DNA of 64,000 nt from Liolophura sinensis. Its lineage: Eukaryota > Mollusca > Polyplacophora > Chitonida > Chitonidae. The notes beneath the pieces were generated by a model. The model was not told the origin of the DNA and ran no database searches. It was given only the letters and a program-made list of their open reading frames with translations. Numbering within the stretch: position 1 is the stretch's first letter; each line of letters starts with the position of its first letter. The DNA lies in contig NC_088302.1 in NCBI RefSeq assembly GCF_032854445.1, positions 50,932,046 through 50,996,045 of the forward strand, in the 5' to 3' direction. Below are positions 27,939 through 39,340 of this stretch, piece by piece. A program made the translations under genes and the position numbers.

Positions 27939-30865
27939 CACAGTATCGGTAGACATGAAATCCGATCAACTGATATTATTCTAGTAACGGACAAGATAAA
28001 TGTAACATACCGCAACCTAATCACATCCACTGTTCTGACAAAAGCGCGCGTGTTCGCCAATGTCAGATCTCACTGGTCCTATACGACAGTTTACCGCTGT
28101 AACAATAAGTGAGCGACAATAAGTGAAGTTGTCACGTGATTACATTTAAGGCAAAAACACTAATAAAGACATGCGGTTCTTGTCAGTCAGTTCTTTTTGT
28201 GGTTTTTATTTTTCTGGTGGTTGGGTATTGGAATGACTTATTTTTGTCGACAGGAACAAGGCATAAAAATGAACAAGTGTCGAAAATCAAACAAAATTAC
28301 ACCCCAAAAGTTTAATCGATCTGATTATCAATAAACCAGGCAGTCGGTTTCCTAATAATCAGTAAAAGTTTGTTTTATTCAAGACAGTACATTTTCTGCT
28401 GTTCTATATTGTTATTAGAGACTTGGTCTATACACAAGAAATTCGATTTTTCACATCCACTTCTAGCTGGTTCATTTACGACTTCAAGTCAGGAACGTTC
28501 CTATCAAGGTGGTTTGAACCGGATTTTGCCCAGTTTCCTTCCAGTTTAAACCTATTTACCGTCATACATGCATGTTAGTAAAATGTTCAGGAGAAGATAC
28601 AGCCTAAAACATGAATTAAATGAACAAGCGTAAATTCGCAAAGGCTGTTTTCATGTTGTCTCGCACCCAGGCTCTTCGTTAAGTGACTAACCTATGCATG
28701 TTGACAGTCACAAGGTGATATATAGAGCCAACTCTCAATGACTACTCATAAACACATCCATATACATACGGTAAAAGAGAGGGTGACGGGTAGTGCTTTA
28801 CGTAAAAGATGTTATTTGAAAGATTCTTCCGCAAGGTATTATTCAAATACACTTTCTAATTAAAGTTTAAAATGTCTATCCTTCTTATATGAAGGGTATT
28901 TAAAATCAAAATTTGTTTGCATAGTTGGTCAAAGTTTAGGAGAATTCCACAAAATCGACGATTGACTAAACAGCCTATACTTAAAATTATTCCATAAAAA
29001 TGTCACAATTATAAATTGGATATTCCAAATTGCAAATGTCATCACACAACTGACCTGAACGTGTTACAGTCCAAACCTGAAATCTCTGAAGCTTCAGCAT
29101 GTGTGATGAAAAAGGCTCTATGCACAGTATCTAAAGCAATGGACCATAATGCGGTGTTGGCCACCAGCTGTGAGACATACGAAGGGTCTGATGCAGTAAA
29201 CCAACAAAATGAGAGGTTTTCATCGGTGATGAATGTCGAATCTGGTCAAGTGCTACAAATTCAAAATTCATCCGAATCAATTACTATGCATATACCAATA
29301 CTTCTAACAAAAGCCCGCATATCAAGCCATACTTACTTATGTGTCAGAGGGGCATGACAACACTTAGTTCTGAGACGGGCTTTGTTCTACCCATCTTACC
29401 TTCAGAAACAGAATAAAATGGAATTTAAGCTTAGAGCATTGTTAGTTAATCCCATAGCAAGGCACCTCGTGGCTTTTCCATAAAACACAGCACGTTTTAC
29501 GTCGTTTCAGAAATATGTACCCATTGTTCTCATAAGGATAATATGAGGATATCGAACTGGCAACGAAAACACGAAACGTATTATATCACAGCCATTATGA
29601 TATGCATTACACTATACAGCCACCCTAATGTATCATGTATAGTCGTCAGAGGTGATCAATGCATGTTCGTTATTACAGGATTCTTTCCCAGCCTTATATG
29701 CCCGGGGACCCACGATTCACACTGTGACAGTAAGCGTTCGACGACCTAGAAGGGCCAATCGTGCAGTCTGACGTTTGTGGACGAACACTTGTCTTCGTTC
29801 AGATATAATGTGCATATATACATACATCCCACGACAGCAAGTTCGTCAACAACTTGCCAAAGGTCAATGGTTTATAACGGGCTCTCCAGTATCGTTAACA
29901 CATAAAACTGGCCACCAGCGTTTAACTGACAAATCAGTGGATATGGTGGTGTTGCTTTTCAATTAGACCGCCCGATCAACATCATACTGTCAATACTGTG
30001 AGCAAGAGATAGCTCTCAATATCATAATGTTGAACTTGATAATCTTTTTCCAAACACGAAGTCAAATTAAGTAACCATCCATCGTATGGATGTATAACGG
30101 TTGTGGTGTCACCGATTAAAAGGCTATTTTAGTAGATAGTAGTGAGTGATTTCACATAGTTGTAAATAACACGTGAACATGTCAAATGCTAGAAACCTGC
30201 TAAAGGCACATCATTGGCATGCCATTGGAAACTTCTTTCCTGGTTTTTGTAGCAGCAACTGTAATTACATACAAACACATACAACCTTACCACAGTTGCA
30301 ACCTTCGTTTAGTGATTGATTGGTTGCTTTTACTCATGCCATCACTATCAGGTTCAGGTACATGAAACCAGAGGAAACAAACTTTCTTTGTCATGTAACT
30401 GTTACAGACTTAAACAGGAGAGGGGTTCGAACACCTAATTTCATCAGTCAAGTCAACGACGCCCTAAATGATGAGGAGGCCGCGGCACCATAATGTGGAC
30501 TGGACATCACGCTATTGAACCTATGACCCCACTGCTCAAAAGCCTGTGAACTCACTGACTGTTAACTCTGTGAACTTGGATATTCTCATATAGAACAGAA
30601 TACAAAGAATGAATGGCAACTATTCAGATTTAATCAAAAGGAAAACAAAGAAAGTTCATTTAATGAGTACTACCAGCTAATCAAGTATCGTAACTTCAAG
30701 CCAAGGACTTCATGCGCCAATTATCATTAAACCTGGATAATGAGGCTAATATTCAAATAAGGAGTCAAATCAGAAAGTATTAATAGTTCGCACAACTGCA
30801 AGACGAGGCAGCAAACTGAAAATGTGTAAGGAGCTATCTTTCTCCCAAATCATCTTTGATGGTCA
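27939..30865. other. intergenic, with one SINE fragment
   Basis: No gene can be supported. A 113-codon open frame at 29016-29357 starts without ATG and shows no domain. The 3' UTR of the zinc-finger gene should lie at its upper end (below 30866), but no clear polyadenylation signal was found. Confidence 0.35.
29826..29925 (+). repeat. SINE-like repeat, 5'/middle fragment
   Basis: Reads cccacgacagcaagttcgtc, aacttgccaaaggtcaatgg, tttataacgggctctccagt, parallel to the copy at 57138 (ttcgtcagtaacttgccaca, ggtcggtggtttactccggt). The 3' tail module is missing. Confidence 0.6.
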
Positions 30866-33800
30866 CTAATTTGCTGCGTTAACTACGCAACGTTTTGACC
30901 GTATGAACGCCATTCCATGAGTGCGCATATGGGATTTCAGCAGTGCCACTGTATCAAAAGTCTTATAACAAACTCTGCATTCCAATGGATTTCCAATGTC
31001 CATATCCTGGGAAGCCTCCAGCTCCGAGCTCGCCACATCTGATTTAACGGGCAAAGCCTCTGGACCTGCAGTCTCATTTATGCTACTGGCTTCAACATAT
31101 TTGTTTACATCCTCTATTTTGTGAACCATGATCAAATGTTTCTTTAAAGACGGTAGCACAGAGAAACAGAGTCCACATTCCGGGCACTGCTTAGAGTCAG
31201 TCTCTGTCTTGTGTTCCTTAATGTGAGTTTTAAATTCGTCTTTATCCTCGGAGGAAAACTTGCACTTTGCGCAATTGAAAACCACGTCACCAACAACTTT
31301 TAGACGTTTAATTGGAGCTTTGTTTGTGTCTATACCGCCGGATCTTTTGGACGATCCCGGTACGACCATGTCTTTATCATCCAATCCCGGTAACAAACGA
31401 GGGAACTTCTCAGGATCGATGGTGTTTCTCGGGACTCGGTGTTTTGTAATCAAATGCTTTGTCAGCTTTGGCGCTATGGTAAATGTCCGCTTAATGTTTT
31501 TGCTCTGACAAATCCAGCACAGGTAAACGTTCTTCTTGCCTTCATGAATAACCTGAATGTGTTGTTGCAGGTTGTTACGGGTGTCGTACGTCAGTCCACA
31601 CAAATGACAGGGGAACTGTGGACCCATTGCATGCTCGCTTAGCATGTGATTTTCCAAGTCTTCATCGGTATAGAATGTTTTATCACATTTACAACACATC
31701 AAGCTGTCCTTCATTGATTTAGGCGAACCTTTTGAACTATTTTTCTTCTTTCTGCACAGAAACTGGTGACGTCGAAGATCCGTTAGATCATCTAATTTGG
31801 CGGTGTAGCAAATTGGACAAAGGAAGATGCCTTCCTGACGATGTTTAATGATGTGAGCGTGGACTTCAGCAACGCATGATTTGATACAGTGGAACTCACA
31901 CACGCTGCAGTGGAACATCCGTACACCTGGTTTAGCCATCCTCGTCGGCGATTTCACTTTTTTGACGCTATTCTTCTTTTTCTTCAGGGATTTCGCCAGT
32001 TCCTCGGGAGGGCCACTTATAATCTCCGATTGATCAACAACGCAAATCGGGAGATCCATTTCTTCATGTCTCTCCAGATGCCTAAAAAAGGATTCTATTG
32101 ACTTTAGGTGCTCACCACAAAGATCACATATAATTGGAGAGGGTACAACATTGTGAGCAGAACTTAAGTGTTTTTCTAAAAGCTGCTTTTCATCACACAA
32201 CTGCTTACAAAACCAACACGCAAATGAACACTTTGGAATTTTGTTGTGCTCAATCACGTGGGCATTTGTGTGTCCCACCATCTGGTTCTCACTGCGGAAG
32301 ACTGTATCGCAAACAGCGCATTTGAAAATAAAGGTATCGCACACCGTTTGGGCAATATGTGCAGACTGCACGTGACTCAACAGTGACGAATGAGTCTTAA
32401 ACGCCATGGGACAGTTTGGGCACTTGAAATAAGTTTCCTTATGAGATATCAGGTGTTCGACCATCTCATCACAAGAAGCTAAACTAAGATTACATCTGGG
32501 ACATTTGAATGTAGACGTGCGACATGTGTGAAAGCATTTTAGGCCAAGATGGTTTGAAAAAGCATCCCATGTGCCCAGAAACTGTTGGCCACATTCGGGA
32601 CAAATGTAAGGTTTTTCACGAGAGTGCGTGCGGCCATGTGCCGATAGGGAACACTTCGTCCAAAAATGTTTTTTACAGGTTTCACATTCTCCCCCTTCTA
32701 GTCCACTGTCTGTCTTTGGTACAAAATGAGAAGCCAAGGCTTCGGCACTAGGTAACAGCAAATCACACTCCATACACTTCCAATGAGCAGAAAAGCCCAT
32801 GCCATCAGCTGACTTTGAATCACATAACCTCACCATGTCTGGAAACTTATCCAACATTTCGGAACTTGCAGCAGACACGGTGAAGTCGACATTCTCTGCT
32901 CTTGTGCCGTGTGTTTTCAAATGTGAGGCGAATGCACACCTGTTAGTGAAAACTTTTACCTCTGCCTGACAACGTTCGTGTTTGCAAACTATTTGCATGC
33001 TTTTTCTATTTAAATGAAATTCTAAACTGCTTGCGAATAAGAACGAGTCTTCACAACCAATACATTTGAAGGTAGAGCCTGAAAATTTATCTTTAAGCTT
33101 TTCTGGCACAGCAGGTGGTGTGTAGGGTGATGTACTATCTGTTTTAGACAAACAATCTAACTGCTGCTCCCGAAGAGTTGAGAACTTGCTTTGAAACAGT
33201 GAAGGCAGGGCGCTGGTCGTGGTGGTTCCCTTATCAGATGCCTGACTGGCATTATTATCTGTGACAGAGGCCGAGTTACCACTGATTTCCATTCCTGTTG
33301 CCATATCTGTGAACAGAACGGAGTTTGATGATACATCATTACTGGGTCTAGTGAGTGTGGTGTTGTCATTCTGGACGTGATAATTGGGAATAATGGAGCT
33401 CTCTGCATCACTGTCCAATACAGATGCAGATGTTTCACTAGTGTCTTGAGGTTCTTTCTTTATGGCAATAGGCGCACTAGGTTTTTCAAATGTCTTAGTT
33501 TTGACCAGACTGGCATTGCTGTTAAGCCCACGGTCTGGTTCTGGCAAAGCTCTCAGTGAAGAATTTGGTATCACACAAGTTGGATCTACAACGCAATCCC
33601 TTCGCATAGCCAGCATTTCTTCCTGTCTTTCAGCTTCAGACGGCACGCTGTACACTACGTTAGAAGAATGTCCACTACCTAGACTGGTCTGAGGTACTGG
33701 TTCAGCTGGCTTTGATAAACAGAAAATGGACCTAACCAGATTATTTTCCTCAGAGTTCTCCATTTCTACATTTGAATCATCTGGGTCAAGCCTAACGGCT

Positions 33801-36250
33801 CGTGATTCCGCAAGGAAGTTTTCAATACGGTGCCGATTAGCACCACCATTAACTGAGTCCCTAGAAATACCAGACTCATCTAAAACAATGACCGGTTTAT
33901 CTAAATGGACTGCCTCTTCCGCAATTAACTCAGAGGGCACACGTTTGATTCCTGTTAGAGAACAAAGTGTCACTGCTGACCTATCCTTCTGCTTTAATGC
34001 ATCAATAACTGGCTCCCTCGAAGAAGCCTTGTCTAATGGGGCACAAATTCTATTGACTGGCTGTGCTTGGGGCAGACAGGCTGTAGCAGATATCAATTGT
34101 CCTGAAACAGAAGATGATGGCTGTGGTTGGGAGGAGCTTTTCACAGCTGATACACCGCCAGTTAGCATCCGGGCCATACTGGCTATAGGTGCATACGATG
34201 CTTCCCCAGGTGGTGTAGCAGACAGTGGTCTTGTGGCGGTGACAGATGTTGCTGAAATACCCATTTCTACTTGTTTTGGTGAAGAATCAAGTGACACAGT
34301 GGGTTTACAAATGGGAGGTGAAATCTCTGGTTTTGCACCAGTAAGATTCACAGGTAAGACCTCCTTTACAAGAGCATGGTCCTGTTGATGCGAAGATACC
34401 TTGTCCAGAATTATTCCTGTTATGTTATGACTAGCCTGCGTTGTCTCATCTGGTGGTATGACATAAGTTTCATCTGGTGTTGTGACATCTGTCTCACCTG
34501 GTGGTGTGAAATGTGTCTCATCTGATGGTGTGACATCTGTCTTATCTGGTCGTGTGACATCTGTCTTATCTGGTCGTGTGACATGCGTCTCATCTGATGG
34601 TGTGACATCTGTCTTATCTGGTCGTGTGACATCTGTCTCATCTGGTGGTGTGACATCTGTCTCATCTGGTGGTGTGGCATATGTCTCATCTGGCCGTGTA
34701 ACATCTGTCTCATCTGGTCGGATGACATCTGTCTCATCTGGTGGTGTGACATCTGTCGCATCTGAAATAGCAGGTGTTGTATCTGATGGACCAGGTAATG
34801 TGTCGCCTGGTAATGCTGGAGTTTCCGTACAGAGCGAAACAAGCCCTTTACCACCCAGTGCAACAGCTATCTTAGCTGAACAAGAAGTTGTGAGATTGTC
34901 TGGATAATCAAGGTTTGACGCCTCAGTTGACTTCTCTGGAGGTGCAGATGTATTTGCTTGCATAGGAGATGTCTCATCGAGTGTAGCTAAGGGTGAATAT
35001 GCTTGATCACCTACAGAAAGAGATTCTGGAGCAGAAGGTTTTGCTTCATCAGTTGCTGAGAGTGTTTCCACATCCTGAGGCGCTGAAACATCAACCAGTA
35101 CAGAATACCCATTATCTGATGTTAAAGGACTTGTATCCGCAAGTGGTGAACTTAATGCCTTATCAAGGCAATCAGTCTTTGTTTCAGTAAGTGCTGTCAC
35201 CACTGTCATATCTGGTGATGATGAAACATGACTTTCTTCACGCACAAATGCAGGCTTCAGAAATGATGCTGAAAAAATCGTACTGACTGCTGGAGGTGGC
35301 AACGTATAAGCTGATGGGACAGGAGTTGCTTGATATGAAGGAGTTTGCTTTTCTGATAGTTCAGGAGTTCCTTCATCTCCACGGGCAGACATTACATCTG
35401 ACAGTGGAGCACTTTCCTTAACTGAAGGAGCAGCCATCGTTTGAACTGTTTGCGTAAAAGTTGGCTTATCTAGAGCAGCAGGCATTTGGTAATCTGATGA
35501 AGCAGGAGATGACCTATCAACAGGAACAGGCAGTGTCACTGGTGGTGCAGAATTTTCATTGGCAAGCAGAGTAGTCATTGTATGCTCCATCGTACCGTCT
35601 TGGGAGGCTTGCATTACCGAAATTTCCTTGTCCTGAGAAGATTTTTCTACGGAAATATGCGATATATCCTCGTGCGGCATAACACATGTATTCCCCTTCT
35701 CTGTAGCATTATCTAAAGATGCTGCCAAAGTATCGGGTGGTGGGTAAGTAGTCTTATCTGGAGCAGCAGCCACTGCTGAAAAAGTTGCCTTGTTCGCAGA
35801 AGCATCAAGTGAATGATCTGGTAGTATAGAGGTTGTCCTTGCTTGTGGGGCAGTAGTGGAATTATAAGGTGTTGAAGACGTTGCCATTATTAAAGCAGCG
35901 ACTGGGTCATCTGGTGGTGCACTAGTCTTGTTTTCTACAGGAGTAGTTATTTGTTCAGGACCAGCAGGGACTGAATGATCAAGTAACACAGCCACTGCAT
36001 TATCCTGTGTCACAGTTGTATTTTCGGATGACACACAAGCTGTACTTTCTGTTGACAGAGGGATTGTGAAATATGGTGATATGGATGCCTCAGCCAATGA
36101 TACTGAAGTTTGGCCATCAATGAAGTCTGAAAGCACATCCTGTTGCCCATCAGATGGTGTGCCTAATGTTTCCGCTGCTGGCTGGAGTGAAGAAGTATCC
36201 TCACCACATGGCTCAGAAGCTGTGTCTTTCGGCTGTACAGGAGTTGCCAT
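30866..36250 (-). CDS. large C2H2 zinc-finger protein, 1794 aa, ZNF532/592/687-like
   Basis: A single coding exon. Residues 1 to about 1050 are low-complexity Thr/Ser/Pro/Ala-rich and acidic, presumably disordered, with an 8-residue tandem repeat at about 497-602. From about residue 1055 there are 17 or so C2H2 fingers. The first two are atypical (CIGCEDSFLF, then CKHERCQAEV with an H-x4-H end), a feature I associate with human ZNF532/ZNF592/ZNF687. Later ones include classical CETCKKHF...HGRTH and YICPECGQQF and a long-spaced CWICQSKNIKRTF finger. In vertebrates that family joins ZMYND8 in a chromatin-bound transcription module; the same role here is inference. ATG at 36250 is chosen because the frame reaches an upstream TAA with no other ATG. 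The gene ends with an isolated finger (CRVCYKTF...HMRTH) and TAG at 30868. It could instead be another multi-finger family. Confidence 0.85.
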   Translation of the reverse strand: MATPVQPKDTASEPCGEDTSSLQPAAETLGTPSDGQQDVLSDFIDGQTSVSLAEASISPYFTIPLSTESTACVSSENTTVTQDNAVAVLLDHSVPAGPEQITTPVENKTSAPPDDPVAALIMATSSTPYNSTTAPQARTTSILPDHSLDASANKATFSAVAAAPDKTTYPPPDTLAASLDNATEKGNTCVMPHEDISHISVEKSSQDKEISVMQASQDGTMEHTMTTLLANENSAPPVTLPVPVDRSSPASSDYQMPAALDKPTFTQTVQTMAAPSVKESAPLSDVMSARGDEGTPELSEKQTPSYQATPVPSAYTLPPPAVSTIFSASFLKPAFVREESHVSSSPDMTVVTALTETKTDCLDKALSSPLADTSPLTSDNGYSVLVDVSAPQDVETLSATDEAKPSAPESLSVGDQAYSPLATLDETSPMQANTSAPPEKSTEASNLDYPDNLTTSCSAKIAVALGGKGLVSLCTETPALPGDTLPGPSDTTPAISDATDVTPPDETDVIRPDETDVTRPDETYATPPDETDVTPPDETDVTRPDKTDVTPSDETHVTRPDKTDVTRPDKTDVTPSDETHFTPPGETDVTTPDETYVIPPDETTQASHNITGIILDKVSSHQQDHALVKEVLPVNLTGAKPEISPPICKPTVSLDSSPKQVEMGISATSVTATRPLSATPPGEASYAPIASMARMLTGGVSAVKSSSQPQPSSSVSGQLISATACLPQAQPVNRICAPLDKASSREPVIDALKQKDRSAVTLCSLTGIKRVPSELIAEEAVHLDKPVIVLDESGISRDSVNGGANRHRIENFLAESRAVRLDPDDSNVEMENSEENNLVRSIFCLSKPAEPVPQTSLGSGHSSNVVYSVPSEAERQEEMLAMRRDCVVDPTCVIPNSSLRALPEPDRGLNSNASLVKTKTFEKPSAPIAIKKEPQDTSETSASVLDSDAESSIIPNYHVQNDNTTLTRPSNDVSSNSVLFTDMATGMEISGNSASVTDNNASQASDKGTTTTSALPSLFQSKFSTLREQQLDCLSKTDSTSPYTPPAVPEKLKDKFSGSTFKCIGCEDSFLFASSLEFHLNRKSMQIVCKHERCQAEVKVFTNRCAFASHLKTHGTRAENVDFTVSAASSEMLDKFPDMVRLCDSKSADGMGFSAHWKCMECDLLLPSAEALASHFVPKTDSGLEGGECETCKKHFWTKCSLSAHGRTHSREKPYICPECGQQFLGTWDAFSNHLGLKCFHTCRTSTFKCPRCNLSLASCDEMVEHLISHKETYFKCPNCPMAFKTHSSLLSHVQSAHIAQTVCDTFIFKCAVCDTVFRSENQMVGHTNAHVIEHNKIPKCSFACWFCKQLCDEKQLLEKHLSSAHNVVPSPIICDLCGEHLKSIESFFRHLERHEEMDLPICVVDQSEIISGPPEELAKSLKKKKNSVKKVKSPTRMAKPGVRMFHCSVCEFHCIKSCVAEVHAHIIKHRQEGIFLCPICYTAKLDDLTDLRRHQFLCRKKKNSSKGSPKSMKDSLMCCKCDKTFYTDEDLENHMLSEHAMGPQFPCHLCGLTYDTRNNLQQHIQVIHEGKKNVYLCWICQSKNIKRTFTIAPKLTKHLITKHRVPRNTIDPEKFPRLLPGLDDKDMVVPGSSKRSGGIDTNKAPIKRLKVVGDVVFNCAKCKFSSEDKDEFKTHIKEHKTETDSKQCPECGLCFSVLPSLKKHLIMVHKIEDVNKYVEASSINETAGPEALPVKSDVASSELEASQDMDIGNPLECRVCYKTFDTVALLKSHMRTHGMAFIRSKRCVVNAAN
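34445..34765 (-). repeat. 24-bp coding minisatellite in the zinc-finger gene
   Basis: About thirteen tandem 24-bp copies, each encoding an 8-residue unit of type DVTPPDET with variants such as DVTRPDKT and HVTRPDKT (residues about 497-602 of the protein). All copies keep the frame. Antisense open frames in this stretch are products of the repeat. Confidence 0.95.
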
Positions 36251-36318
36251 GTCCACTGAAGGCGTAGAAATAACCCTGTCTGGAAGTATCTTCAAATGTT
36301 ACATCCCCGTGCACTTAT

Positions 36319-36335
36319 CTCTGGAAAAGGAACAA
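36319..36335 (-). promoter_or_regulatory. splice acceptor before the zinc-finger coding exon
   Basis: On the minus strand a pyrimidine tract (cttcttgttccttttccag) ends in AG at 36322-36321. An in-frame TAA (about 36301-36299) separates it from the ATG at 36250, so the exon opens with about 70 nt of 5' UTR. Confidence 0.6.
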
Positions 36336-38826
36336 GAAGAGTTAAGGAAGCCAACAAAACTGGATAGTTTTTTTCACATGTATATGTGTTGAAGGCACTC
36401 TGCTTAATACAAACAGCAAATGTCTTTCTTGAAAAGTGGTACCTGTGCTATTATGAAAAAATTATTGTATTTATCAGATTGATGTCCTACATGGAAATAA
36501 TTCAATTATACAGGTCTATAACTACAGAAAACTGGGGGGAGGAAACCAAACAGAGCCCGGAACCCTCAGAAACAGAAACCCACATCCAACCGCAGGAGTC
36601 TGGATTTCAAAAACAGCGAGAATCTGTAAACACAACTCATCCAATAGCTTTCCACAGAGACAATGAACTCTGAACACTGTGACTTAGGGATAAGCTTGTT
36701 GGAAAGGAATCCAGGAATTATTTTCCAAGCTTATGTCGCAAATTAACCATGGAACTTGGACTTCAGAAACCTAACTTTAAACAGGTTATATAAAAACTTT
36801 GCAAGGTAATATGGCGACATCTGAAAATGTACATGCACTTGGGATGAAGAGAATCGATTGCTCTTAAGATGAATTTAAGTGTTAAAAGATCATAACTCCG
36901 TTTCAACAGTGTGTGGGTCCCATGGAATATGCCTTCTACACAAAACTGTGTTGAACACATTCCACATGCAAATGAGTTTCTAAATACTCTTTGTACATTT
37001 AATTCTTCTTAATTCTTTCACTTGAGTACTGCATTTTAGCAACATATTTCATCAATAAATTTTATAATATATGTAAAATAGTACTCAATGTGTACACTGT
37101 GGTGCCATAATGTCAACTGTTTTATGTGTATCGCTGTGATCAGATTTATCAAGATTCCACTTAAACAAGGAAAATTATGGTACAGGGGCGGCAACACTCT
37201 TTTAATCATTTAGCACAAATACTGCCTAACTATTGGACTGCTCCTAAATTGTGTGTATCGTTTATCATAGATGAATACCTAGATATTTCAAGTGACAGGT
37301 CAGCTTGATATTTCATCTATCATCTTCTACATTGAAATACATCCGAGGAACAATTTGTCATTGTTTACCTGATATCTGATGATTTATTACAAGGACACAC
37401 ACTTTGAAATTACAGGCTGTGTCTTCTTTTACACGTAGCTGAAGGTTTTTTTAGAAAATTACCAGGAAATAATACGAAGTTGTAATTTACATCTGAATTA
37501 TCATGCATTTTGTAAGGCTTTTTTGATTCTCAAGCTGGATTGAAGCTGAAATCTCTTTGTCATATTGTCTGTTGGAAGTGTGAGTAGAATAAATAGTTTC
37601 AGGCAATATGTATGGATCATACTACCATAGTCTGAAAATAATGTTTAAGTTTATACAGGAAATGAGGACAAAGTTACAATGTTATTTACATAGCAGCTTG
37701 TCCTGTACCAAACAGTTAGCCCTTGGCAACATGCTATTTGGTGCACACACAAGTAGACAGCCAAGAACAATCAATGTATGGTTTGAATTTATGCTACTGA
37801 TAATTATTTATTTGACAGGTTATTCTGTGCTGCAGTTATTTACCATATTTTGATTTCAAATTAAGGGATGAAAATCAGCCTCACATTTTAATGTATCTTT
37901 TGAGATCAGGAGATTGTACAGGTGGCTATAAAAATAATAAATATACCAAGTAGCTCTGATTCTTGGTTCTCCAGCTATATGTGCATATGTACTTCTTCTT
38001 GCCTCGTTTGGTCTGTAGTCACCAAATGTAGTCTCCTTTGTGTCACACACACTCCAACCTTACAAAGCAGGAATCTCACTGTAACACACCAGTACAAAGG
38101 GCCAAATTAGTACGTACCAGCAATATTTATCATGCTGCATGGCAACTTCAAACCTCATGTAAGTTGTACAAGCTTTACTTCATCAACTATAGAAACAAAT
38201 AAATGACAATGTTATCATCAAATTGTTTAAATCTAAACATGACTTACACGTCGGCAACTAATGGCCTGTTTAATATATTTGTGATGACTGACATCTCTAA
38301 TTTCTTGTTTTATGCAAATTTTACCCACAAACATCCAACTTAATAAGTTTTCTGTCATATGATGATGAGTCATCCTTCGTTAGGTGTGTACACAGTATAC
38401 ACAGTACCATATATTCATTGGGATACGGCCAGTCACCTCTAACATCTGGTAATGGTTGAACATGGATTCTATAAACTTATAGCATCTTACATGTCATATG
38501 ATGCACTCACTACAAATGTGGCTGGTGGTACCTTCTGAACACAGGTAATACATGCAGTAAGTTTGCTGCTCTACATTTTACTGCAAGACTTTGCTTTTTG
38601 TAGAACCCTTTTCAAACACACATATATGCTGACTGACATGAAGACATTGGGAACAAAAACTTGTCATCATACATTACCCGTTCTACAAGTACTGTTGGTA
38701 TTAATATGTCAGTGTCTGATGGTCTGAAAAGCATTTACTAGATTTCCCTCTAGCTTGAAGACTGGCTGGCAATTAAATCAGATGACATTGTCAACAAAGC
38801 TAAGACAATACTACCATGATCACCCA
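36336..38826. other. intergenic / upstream of the zinc-finger gene
   Basis: Should hold the first, untranslated exon and promoter of the zinc-finger gene, not located. At about 36530-36640 there is a reversed SINE-body fragment (ggggggaggaaaccaaacag, agcccggaaccctcag). Otherwise AT-rich DNA without recognisable features. Confidence 0.4.
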
Positions 38827-39340
38827 GCCTGAATCTCAAGTCAGCCCGCCCTCACTGGAAAGGGCCTGCCATCAGGACAGCCTGCACCTCAAGTCAGCCT
38901 GCCCTCACTGGAAAGAGCCTGCCAGCAGAACAGCCTGCACCTCAAGTTAGCCTGCCCTCACTGGACAGTCCCTGCCATCTGGGCAGGCTGCACCTCAAGT
39001 CAGCCTGCCCTCACTGGAAAGGGCCTGCCATCTGGGCAGCCTGAACCTCCATTCAGTCTGCCATCACTCGGCAGCCTGAACCTCCATTCAGTCTGCCATC
39101 ACTGGAAAGGGCCTGCCATCTGGGCAGCCTGAACCTCCACTCAGTCTGCCATCACTGGAAAGGGCCTGCCATCTGGGCAGCCTGAACCTCCACTCAGTCT
39201 GCCATCACTGGACAGGGCCTGCCATCAGGGCTGCCTGCACCTCATGCCAGCCTGCCATCACTGGACAGGGCCTGCCATCAGGGCATCCTGCACCTCAAGT
39301 CAGTCAGCCCTCACTGGAAATGGCCTGCCATCAGGGCAGG
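38827..39340. repeat. 53-bp minisatellite
   Basis: Nearly ten copies of a GC-richer 53-bp unit containing cctgcacctcaagtcagcct, gccctcactggaaagg and gcctgccatcagggcag. One copy near 39059 is internally shortened. The centre copies (39060-39200) share the variant cctgaacctccattcagtct, so a subtype has been amplified locally. Confidence 0.95.

Noticed and set aside
29016-29357. 113-codon open frame with fairly protein-like composition
   Set aside because: No ATG at its beginning, no splice sites that define it as an exon, no recognisable domain.
34482-34907. 141-codon plus-strand open frame and 147-codon minus-strand frame inside the zinc-finger gene
   Set aside because: Both are products of the 24-bp coding minisatellite in other frames; the true frame is the minus-strand zinc-finger protein.
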